A stretch of DNA of 6,269 nt from an uncultured Nitrospina sp. Lineage in GTDB: Bacteria; Nitrospinota; Nitrospinia; Nitrospinales; VA-1. The stretch's first letter is position 1. Each line of letters starts with the position of its first letter. The notes under the pieces were generated by a model. The model did no database searches and was not told where the DNA came from. It worked only from the letters and a program-made list of their open reading frames with translations. Both the position numbers and the translations under genes were made by a program. Location of the stretch: assembly GCA_950072225.1 (NCBI GenBank), contig CATMOP010000123.1, positions 1 to 6,269 on the forward strand, given 5' to 3'. Shown piece by piece: positions 1 through 4,716 of the stretch.

Positions 1-218
1 AGCCTGCTTCAGACCTTAGTAATCTTCAGATCGTTAAAAAAACAGGTAAACAATTGCAACCGTTTTTGCAAATTGAAGAGTCCGTTGTTTCCCGGCTTAT
101 TGGAAAACATGTAGGGAAACAGGATGCGCAAAAGCTTTTTCATTATATGTTTGGGAAGGTTTGCGCTAAAGCCGAGCCGCGGGTTTGGGAACAGTTGAGC
201 CGAAAAAGGCACCGTTAG
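1..218 (+). CDS. C-terminal fragment of an unidentified protein (5' end outside window)
   Basis: A reading frame enters the window open (first full codon at base 3) and stops at TAG 216-218, giving 71 residues. The fragment is soluble-looking, rich in Lys, Arg and Gln, with no transmembrane stretch. It reads as alternating amphipathic helices and ends in a basic tail (SRKRHR). I do not recognise the family. The other forward frames carry early stops, and codon use resembles the following lpd gene, which supports real coding. The stop is 48 bp upstream of the preferred lpd start, on the same strand, so the two may be cotranscribed. A small hairpin (CATTC 222-226 with GAATG 231-235) lies just after the stop but has no T-tract, so it is not a convincing terminator. 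Confidence 0.55.
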   Translation, partial: PASDLSNLQIVKKTGKQLQPFLQIEESVVSRLIGKHVGKQDAQKLFHYMFGKVCAKAEPRVWEQLSRKRHR

Positions 219-251
219 ATTCATTCCAGTGAATGGTTTGATCTGATGAAT

Positions 252-257
252 AAGAGA
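252..257 (+). promoter_or_regulatory. Ribosome binding site deciding the lpd start
   Basis: AAGAGA lies 9 nt before the ATG at 267. The earlier in-frame ATG at 246 has no purine-rich sequence at a suitable distance. The 267 start also gives the usual short N-terminus (MDKKRVIILGAG) directly before the FAD-binding glycine motif. Confidence 0.5.
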
Positions 258-266
258 TTTGGTCCT

Positions 267-1679
267 ATGGATAAAAAAAGAGTAATTATTCTTGGTGCTG
301 GCCCTGGGGGTTATACTGCCGCTTTTTTGGCTGCTGACCGTGGAATGAAGGTCACCCTGATCGATGAAAATTCCAGGCCCGGTGGTGTGTGTCTTCACAG
401 AGGCTGTATTCCGTCCAAATCGTTGCTTCATCTTTCCAGGTTGATTGAGGAAACCCGTAATGCGGAAGCGTTCGGGTTAAAATTTCAACCTCCAGAAATT
501 GATCTTAACCGGATCCGTGAATGGAGCCGTGGAGTTATTAGTAAAATGGCTGATGGCCTGATTTCTCTTTGCAAGCAACGTGGGGTTGATTTTGTACACG
601 GGCGAGCCCGATTTCTTGATGGCAATAACCTTATGATTAATGACAAGGAACCAATTGGGTTCGATCATTGTATTCTGGCGACAGGCTCCCAGCCAATTTC
701 TCCCCCGTTATTTTCAAAAATTAGCAATCGAATTCTGACATCGACAACCGCACTGGAGTTGGATGAAATTCCACAACGTTTATTGATTGTCGGAGGTGGG
801 TATATTGGATTGGAAATGGGCACAATTTATTCCTCACTGGGTAGCCGTGTGACGGTGGTGGAAATGACCGGTGATTTATTGCCGGGGGTGGACCGTGATC
901 TGGTTCGTTCTTTACTTCCCAGGCTTAAATCTCAATTTCAGAACATATATTTAAAGACCCAGGTTACTTCCTGCGAGTTGAAAGGAAATCAGATAACGAC
1001 TCGATTTGATGGGTCTGGGGATGTCAAATCGGCTGATTATGATCGGGTCCTGGTGGCTGTTGGCCGAAAACCCAACTCTATGGACCTTGGCTTGGAATCC
1101 ACCCGGATTGAGACTGATGATAAGGGATTTATTAAAGTGGATGAACGATATCAAACGGCTGAACCATCCATCTTTGCTATTGGTGATGTGATTGGCGGAA
1201 CCATGCTGGCCCATAAAGCTTCCGCCGAAGGAAAAACGGTTGTCCAAATTCTGGCAGGTGAAGGGCCTAACCAAAAAGCAAGTTGTGTGCCGGCTGTGGT
1301 TTTTACAGATCCTGAATTGGCTTGGTGCGGCTTGACGGAAACGGAGGCCAAAAACACTAACAGGAAGGTGCAAGTAGCCAAATTCCCCTGGGGGGCATCA
1401 GGAAGAGCCAAGACACTCGGCAGGCCGGATGGTTTGACCAAACTGATTCTTGACCCAGATACAGAGGAAGTTCTGGGAATGGGAATATCAGGGGTTGGAG
1501 CGGGAGAATTGATCGGGGAGGGCGTCTTGGCCATAGATAATGGCCTGAAAGCAAAAGATCTGGCACACTCTATCCACCCTCACCCAACACTTTCTGAAAC
1601 GATAATGGAAACTGCCGAAGCGTTTTACGGAGTGGCCACTCATATCTATAAAAAGCCCACCACTAGGCGTGGGGGGTAG
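267..1679 (+). CDS. lpd: Dihydrolipoamide dehydrogenase (E3)
   Basis: A cytoplasmic FAD-dependent disulfide oxidoreductase of 470 residues, the usual length for E3. It reoxidises dihydrolipoyl groups of 2-oxoacid dehydrogenase complexes or the glycine cleavage system, passing electrons to NAD+. In order are seen: the N-terminal FAD motif GAGPGG (residues 10-15); the redox-active pair C42 and C47 in GGVCLHRGCIPSK; the NAD-binding GGGYIGLEMG near residue 180; the second FAD motif FAIGDVIGG near residue 305; and the C-terminal dimerisation domain with the HPHPTLSE motif carrying the catalytic His. Nothing essential is missing. An alternative ATG at 246 would add seven residues but lacks a ribosome binding site. 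The last six residues (TTRRGG) and the TAG stop lie in an intergenic repeat that starts at 1660, so the C-terminal tail appears to be acquired. No E1 or E2 gene is visible, so its complex cannot be named. Mercuric or glutathione reductase is less likely because of the HPHPTLSE motif and the absence of their hallmarks. Confidence 0.93.
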   Translation: MDKKRVIILGAGPGGYTAAFLAADRGMKVTLIDENSRPGGVCLHRGCIPSKSLLHLSRLIEETRNAEAFGLKFQPPEIDLNRIREWSRGVISKMADGLISLCKQRGVDFVHGRARFLDGNNLMINDKEPIGFDHCILATGSQPISPPLFSKISNRILTSTTALELDEIPQRLLIVGGGYIGLEMGTIYSSLGSRVTVVEMTGDLLPGVDRDLVRSLLPRLKSQFQNIYLKTQVTSCELKGNQITTRFDGSGDVKSADYDRVLVAVGRKPNSMDLGLESTRIETDDKGFIKVDERYQTAEPSIFAIGDVIGGTMLAHKASAEGKTVVQILAGEGPNQKASCVPAVVFTDPELAWCGLTETEAKNTNRKVQVAKFPWGASGRAKTLGRPDGLTKLILDPDTEEVLGMGISGVGAGELIGEGVLAIDNGLKAKDLAHSIHPHPTLSETIMETAEAFYGVATHIYKKPTTRRGG

Positions 1680-1752
1680 ATAGCAGAGGCTTGATTGAGC
1701 CGAGATAACTCTTTGTTGGTCAGCAGAGCCATTGCACGCTGGCGCCTAGTGG
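1660..1752. repeat. Intergenic repeat copy A, bounded by 10-bp inverted ends
   Basis: CCACTAGGCG at 1660-1669 is the exact reverse complement of CGCCTAGTGG at 1743-1752. The core (1699-1750) starts with GCCGAGA and ends with GCCTAGT, like copies B and C near 2660-2814. It shares a 19-bp identical block with C (1699-1717 and 2757-2775) and TTGCACGC with B (1732-1739 and 2695-2702). It fills the gap between lpd and the convergent small membrane gene: it contains the lpd stop and ends at the base before the neighbour's stop codon. It is probably a non-coding dispersed element. Its class is unknown. Confidence 0.7.
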
Positions 1753-2025
1753 CTAGATATCTATGACGTCATCATCATCCTTGATATGCCGCGAATAGGT
1801 CCGGGTTTGAAATCCGGGAGGGGGTTTGGGAATGGAATTTGGCCCGTTCTTTTTTTGAAACAGTTTGGTTGCGAATAAAACCACACCAACCATCAAGGCG
1901 ATTATAAATACGCCGAAAGCAAAAAAGGATAAAATGGCCAAACCCAAGATTATCCAGAATGCCAAGGCCAATTTGGTGGTAAAAGGGATTTTCTGTTTGG
2001 GGCCGAGCTGTTGGAATATAAACAT
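1753..2025 (-). CDS. Small membrane protein of unknown function
   Basis: 90 residues. An N-terminal segment of about 18 residues with several Lys is followed by a continuous hydrophobic stretch (about residues 19-55) long enough for two tightly packed helices or one long one. Then comes a Lys/Pro-rich linker (KKNGPNSIPKPPPG) and an acidic end (DDDDVIDI). The tail resembles those of small inner-membrane proteins of unknown function in several Gram-negative groups, but I cannot name the family. The ATG at 2023-2025 has no clear Shine-Dalgarno sequence. The gene is divergent from the zinc-ribbon gene across 59 bp and convergent with lpd. Its TAG stop directly abuts repeat copy A. Confidence 0.65.
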   Translation of the reverse strand: MFIFQQLGPKQKIPFTTKLALAFWIILGLAILSFFAFGVFIIALMVGVVLFATKLFQKKNGPNSIPKPPPGFQTRTYSRHIKDDDDVIDI

Positions 2026-2070
2026 TTTATTGAAAAAGTTTAAGAACTCTTTTAATTTCCAGTGCGGGTT

Positions 2071-2079
2071 TGTTATGAT
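2071..2079 (+). promoter_or_regulatory. Candidate extended -10 promoter, possibly giving a leaderless transcript
   Basis: TGTTATGAT contains TATGAT (one mismatch to TATAAT) preceded by TGn, the extended -10 pattern. A -35 box is weak, as is common for this promoter type. It lies only 5 nt before the ATG at 2085, so transcription would begin at or next to the start codon. Confidence 0.35.
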
Positions 2080-2084
2080 AAGAA

Positions 2085-2300
2085 ATGACCGATCCCAGCC
2101 TAGCCATCATACCTTGCCCCCAATGTGGAGTCAAAAATAGAATTCGAAATTATAACTCCGATAAAAAACCTGTTTGTGCACGTTGCCGGGCAAACCTGAT
2201 GGATGAAAAAGAACACGAGGCCTTCCAAAAATTCCAGGAAAACCTCAATCAGTTTAAAAATTTTCCGGATATAGGACTTCGATCCAAACCACCTGAATAA
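2085..2300 (+). CDS. Zinc-ribbon mini-protein
   Basis: 71 residues. C11-P-Q-C14 and C31-A-R-C34 form a four-cysteine zinc ribbon, with NR at 18-19 and KP at 28-29 between the pairs. This pattern closely resembles the N-terminal zinc ribbon of thioredoxin 2 (TrxC), but no thioredoxin fold or CGPC follows. The rest is a charged helix (about residues 40-60) and a short Pro-rich end, so it is a standalone ribbon rather than a truncated thioredoxin as far as can be seen. An in-frame stop lies at 2079-2081, so ATG 2085 is the only sensible start. It lacks a good Shine-Dalgarno sequence (only TAAGAA directly before it). bolA follows after 34 bp on the same strand, suggesting cotranscription. The role is unknown: metal binding is well supported, anything further is inference. 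Confidence 0.75.
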   Translation: MTDPSLAIIPCPQCGVKNRIRNYNSDKKPVCARCRANLMDEKEHEAFQKFQENLNQFKNFPDIGLRSKPPE

Positions 2301-2334
2301 AACTCAATAACCCTAAAAAAAACTTAAATTTTCT

Positions 2335-2619
2335 ATGGATACAGTTGAAATCATAAACCAAAACCTCAGGGAGAAACTCTCTGCGGAACATGTGGAAATC
2401 ATTGATGAAAGTCACCTTCATCGTGGCCATAAAGCCGCTGGAGGTGGAGGCCATTATTCCATCGTTGTCGTGTCACCCCAATTTGAAAATGTCAATACCA
2501 TGGAACGAATCAGGTTGGTTCATAAAGCGCTGGATCAGGAAATGACGGGTACCCCAAAACTGATCCATGCTTTGCAGGTCAAGACTTTTGATGCAGCACA
2601 ATGGATTGAAAAGGAATGA
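2335..2619 (+). CDS. bolA: BolA family protein
   Basis: 94 residues, a typical BolA length, covering the class II KH-like fold. Recognisable stretches are the DESHLHRGHK segment at 25-33, the core strand YSIVVVS at 41-47, the F50-E-N turn, the helix ERIRLVHKAL at 57-66 and the C-terminal IHALQVKT at 77-84. H78 matches the invariant His that in other BolA proteins helps bind a [2Fe-2S] cluster with a monothiol glutaredoxin. H40, in the glycine-rich loop, may be the second ligand of a BolA-H type. The usual RHR motif reads R58-I-R60. BolA proteins act in iron-sulfur trafficking and sometimes in DNA binding. No glutaredoxin gene is present here. The gene is preceded by the zinc-ribbon gene with a 34-bp A-rich gap and no clear Shine-Dalgarno sequence. 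Confidence 0.88.
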   Translation: MDTVEIINQNLREKLSAEHVEIIDESHLHRGHKAAGGGGHYSIVVVSPQFENVNTMERIRLVHKALDQEMTGTPKLIHALQVKTFDAAQWIEKE

Positions 2620-2627
2620 AAGCGGAG

Positions 2628-2642
2628 CCAGCGTGACGCTGG
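2628..2642. repeat. Short perfect palindrome after bolA
   Basis: CCAGCGT and ACGCTGG form a perfect 7-bp stem around a single central G, starting 9 nt after the bolA stop. No T-run follows, so it is not a standard intrinsic terminator. It might stabilise or help end the bolA mRNA. ACGCTGG recurs in repeat copy A at 1736-1742, so this may be a decayed edge of the same repeat family. Confidence 0.5.
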
Positions 2643-2664
2643 ACCTACTTCAATAGTCTATTAA

Positions 2665-2718
2665 GCCGAGAAAGATGGTTGGCCCCAGAAATTGTTGCAC
2701 GCGAGCCCGATGCCTAGT
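2665..2718. repeat. Intergenic repeat copy B (diverged)
   Basis: 54 bp from GCCGAGA (2665-2671) to GCCTAGT (2712-2718), the same boundary words as copies A and C. TTGCACGC at 2695-2702 is shared with copy A. The middle is diverged. It lies in the convergent gap between bolA and the LRR gene, in the same orientation as A and C. Confidence 0.55.
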
Positions 2719-2756
2719 ACCCCTTGCCAGGAAAGGTGATGGTAAAAACTCGTTAG

Positions 2757-2816
2757 GCCGAGATAACTCTTTGTTAGCAGTAAAAAGCTATTGCCAGTTC
2801 GCTCCACGCCTAGTGG
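2757..2816. repeat. Intergenic repeat copy C
   Basis: It begins with a 19-bp block identical to copy A (2757-2775 and 1699-1717) and ends in CCACGCCTAGTGG (2804-2816). That end is the exact reverse complement of 1660-1672 at the far end of the three-gene segment. The core to GCCTAGT is 58 bp. It ends 8 bp before the stop of the LRR gene. The 205-bp gap 2620-2824 contains only copies B and C and the palindrome at 2628; I see no gene in it. Confidence 0.65.
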
Positions 2817-2824
2817 GTATTTAA

Positions 2825-3304
2825 CTAATCCCGATAGACTTCCAGTTCCTCACAGTTTTTCAGGTTGTCTGATTCGGTGAGGGCTTTATAACCAATGTCC
2901 GTGTACTGGTTTTTAAAGAGATCCAGTTTGACGTATTTCTTGCTTTGGGGCGAATTAGCAAAAGCCTGAGCTCCTATATCTCCAACAACATTACCGAATA
3001 TAGTGACTATCTTCAATTTGGGTAAATTTTCCGAGTTTGCTAAGGCGACCGCTCCATCGTCCCCAATATCATTGTGATTGATGTTGAGAACTTCCAGGTT
3101 TTGCAGATAAGGGGAATCTGCCAGGGCCTCCAAGCCTTCATCCAAAATCTGGTTTCCTGGAACAATAAGCTGTTTCACGCTTTTTAATACTTCTTTCGTG
3201 GCAAGCTCCATGCAACCACGGATTCCTATGTATTTATCACGAAGAAGAAGGATGGTTCCATCCTCTAGAAGGTTCTCCTTTATTAAATCATCAATCTTAC
3301 TCAT
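2825..3304 (-). CDS. Leucine-rich-repeat protein, ribonuclease-inhibitor type
   Basis: 159 residues, no signal peptide and no membrane segment, so probably cytoplasmic. From about residue 43 there are four tandem LRR units of 25-28 residues (about 43-69, 70-96, 98-125, 126-150) and the start of a fifth. They follow the pattern LxxLxLxxNxIGDxGAxALAxSxxL, typical of ribonuclease-inhibitor-like LRRs. Residues 1-40 form a helical cap, with a possible degenerate unit at 13-40. The ATG at 3304 is chosen because GGAG lies 6 nt upstream; an in-frame ATG at 3361 would add 19 residues and lacks this support. LRR proteins of this kind usually mediate protein-protein binding; the partner is unknown. The gene lies downstream of the cytochrome unit on the same strand but beyond its terminator, and convergent with bolA. 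Confidence 0.8.
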   Translation of the reverse strand: MSKIDDLIKENLLEDGTILLLRDKYIGIRGCMELATKEVLKSVKQLIVPGNQILDEGLEALADSPYLQNLEVLNINHNDIGDDGAVALANSENLPKLKIVTIFGNVVGDIGAQAFANSPQSKKYVKLDLFKNQYTDIGYKALTESDNLKNCEELEVYRD

Positions 3305-3310
3305 TGCAAT

Positions 3311-3314
3311 CTCC
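3311..3314 (-). promoter_or_regulatory. Ribosome binding site deciding the LRR gene start
   Basis: GGAG on the minus strand, 6 nt before the ATG at 3304. It selects the shorter protein over the in-frame ATG at 3361. Confidence 0.7.
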
Positions 3315-3325
3315 GAAGATTCATA

Positions 3326-3353
3326 AGTATATCCATGCAGGCATTCTACCAAA
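3326..3353 (-). promoter_or_regulatory. Weak candidate promoter of the LRR gene
   Basis: On the minus strand TATACT (3326-3331) could be a -10 box, with TTTGGT (3348-3353) as a poor -35 at 16-bp spacing. Because the upstream terminator separates this gene from the cytochrome unit, a promoter is expected in this gap. The exact choice is uncertain. A dyad (3335-3341 with 3355-3361) surrounds the -35 region. Confidence 0.25.
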
Positions 3354-3380
3354 CCCTGCATAGATTTGTCGAACAGGCAT

Positions 3381-3416
3381 AAAAAAAGCCGACCACGAAA
3401 AAGGGATCGGCTTTTT
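3381..3416 (-). terminator. Intrinsic terminator of the cytochrome unit
   Basis: AAAAAGCCGA (3383-3392) and TCGGCTTTTT (3407-3416) pair perfectly over 10 bp around a 14-nt loop. Read on the minus strand, the stem is followed by a run of seven T. It lies 17 bp past the stop of the cytochrome c gene. The A/T-rich stem base means it could also work on the plus strand. Confidence 0.88.
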
Positions 3417-3433
3417 GTATTTTAACAATCTAT

Positions 3434-4693
3434 TTAGAGTAACGGCTCGAGGAACAGGCCATCCGTTTTCCATTTTTCAATCTCTTCTTTGGTGGGGACG
3501 GGCGGCACAGGTCTTATGGCTGTGCGTTTGTCTAGAGGATCATGGAATGTCCGGGCATAGGCCTCAGCCTTCCAAAGATAAAGATGGGGAAAAATGGTAC
3601 CCCAGGGAGCCATGGGTGTATCGGGAACACCACGGGTAACCCGGCGATACCAAAGGGCATCCGGCCAATCTTTTAAAAGCTTGTCCGTATGGTCCCCTTC
3701 GATTTTTGTGGTGTCAGGATTATTTTCATTTCTGAAATCGAGAGCCCCAGTCATCATGGGGATGCCATCCTTACCGTGACAGACAGCGCAGAGGAGCCCT
3801 TCTGTTTGCGGATGGGTCCCTTCGAACACCAGCTTGCCCTCGGCAATGGCATCTTTATCATCCCACCAGGTCCATTGATTGGGGAATTTGCCTTCCACTG
3901 GCATATGGGTCGGGTCCCGCAAGGTTTTTAAAAAAGACACGAGAGCAGTCAGTTCATCTTCGCTTAAATCATCTCCATAATAAGTCGGCATGGCTTTTTT
4001 GGATTTGGGGTCCTCAAAACCCGGAGCTTGATTTTCTCGAGGGTTGAGGATTTGACCTTTAATATAATCCTCGGAGTAAAGGCCGATCTGTTTGGAACCT
4101 AAATTGGGGCCACGATCTGAGTTGCCTTCCCAGAAAACTTTATGGCAGTTGAAACATTTATTGTTTTCGAACACTTCACGTCCTGCAGCGATGACTTCCG
4201 GTCCAGCCAAACCTTCTAATTTAATGGGGGGCCTGTTGAGTTTTGCAAGTTCAATCTCCGGATCAAATTGAGGCAGAAACGCTGTTACCCCGATAAATAT
4301 ACCGGAGGCGAGGGCGTAGGTAGCCAGAATCCGTATGACCCAGTCAAAATTTGATTTTTCCTGTTTGAGTGTTTTCCAGTCCAGAAGCGTAAAGAAGAAG
4401 AAACCTACTAAAGCGAAAGTGACAAACTCAATTTGCCACCATACGGGGAAATTAAATTTACCCGCCAGGACCCAAATGATTACTGCTATAACTATAATTA
4501 CAGGAACCTTGAACCGGATGTTCTGGAAAAGGGTTTTCTCTTCCAGTTTTTTGGGTTTGATATTTAAGAGGAGGGCATAAATCAGCATCACTGCCGCCCC
4601 GGTAATGGCCCCTGCAATCCCAAAAGTGGTGTAAAGGGCGAACAGACCACTTAACGCGGCAATAATGCCAATAATGATCATGTCAATTTTCAT
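3434..4693 (-). CDS. Membrane-anchored di-heme cytochrome c, partner of the bd-like subunit
   Basis: 419 residues. Five hydrophobic helices (about 4-24, 26-43, 62-78, 86-104, 118-140) anchor the protein. Lys-rich loops at 46-63 and 107-115 place the N-terminus inside and the C-terminal part in the periplasm, as heme attachment requires. Two cytochrome c domains follow: CFNCH (C180, C183, H184), with M235 in KKAMPTYYG as likely sixth ligand and the LSEDELTALVSFL helix typical of class I; and CAVCH (C302, C305, H306), with M361 in PMAPWG as likely ligand. The ATG at 4693 has AGGAG 10 nt upstream; a longer frame from 4828 would run into the preceding gene and adds a non-membrane stretch, so it is rejected. 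It follows the bd-like gene by 23 bp and ends at a terminator. It probably shuttles electrons to or from that subunit; the direction is not shown by sequence. Confidence 0.85.
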   Translation of the reverse strand: MKIDMIIIGIIAALSGLFALYTTFGIAGAITGAAVMLIYALLLNIKPKKLEEKTLFQNIRFKVPVIIVIAVIIWVLAGKFNFPVWWQIEFVTFALVGFFFFTLLDWKTLKQEKSNFDWVIRILATYALASGIFIGVTAFLPQFDPEIELAKLNRPPIKLEGLAGPEVIAAGREVFENNKCFNCHKVFWEGNSDRGPNLGSKQIGLYSEDYIKGQILNPRENQAPGFEDPKSKKAMPTYYGDDLSEDELTALVSFLKTLRDPTHMPVEGKFPNQWTWWDDKDAIAEGKLVFEGTHPQTEGLLCAVCHGKDGIPMMTGALDFRNENNPDTTKIEGDHTDKLLKDWPDALWYRRVTRGVPDTPMAPWGTIFPHLYLWKAEAYARTFHDPLDKRTAIRPVPPVPTKEEIEKWKTDGLFLEPLL

Positions 4694-4703
4694 TACACGT
4701 TTG

Positions 4704-4708
4704 CTCCT
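4704..4708 (-). promoter_or_regulatory. Ribosome binding site of the cytochrome c gene
   Basis: AGGAG on the minus strand lies in the 23-bp gap after the bd-like stop codon, 10 nt before ATG 4693. It fixes the start and shows that the second gene has its own initiation signal within the probable operon. Confidence 0.65.
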
Positions 4709-4716
4709 GAGAAAAC

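Noticed and set aside
9..431. Open minus-strand frame of 140 codons at the left end
   Set aside because: It runs opposite the strongly supported lpd gene and the upstream partial gene, and its product shows no recognisable domain.
951..1566. Several open frames on the minus strand opposite lpd
   Set aside because: They are antisense shadows of a conserved E3 gene with complete motifs, with low-complexity products.
1699..1752. Functional tRNA gene in repeat copy A
   Set aside because: There is no anticodon stem, T-arm or 3' acceptor strand; only the 5' part is tRNA-like.
1865..2140. Plus-strand frame crossing the small membrane gene and the zinc-ribbon start
   Set aside because: The product is Lys/Asn/Ile-rich and unstructured-looking. 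The minus-strand frame gives a sensible hydrophobic protein with an acidic tail instead.
2752..2816. Possible integron attC site (GTTAGGC at 2752-2758, GCCTAGT at the end)
   Set aside because: The core words are in the wrong order and the second does not match RYYYAAC. No integrase gene is visible.
1660..2816. CRISPR array or classical insertion sequence
   Set aside because: The repeats are few, diverged and irregularly spaced, and there is no transposase or cas gene.
3415..3639. Plus-strand frames over the cytochrome c and bd-like genes (also near 4335, 4729, 5275, 5636 and 6004)
   Set aside because: All are antisense to clear heme-binding or membrane genes and lack recognisable domains.
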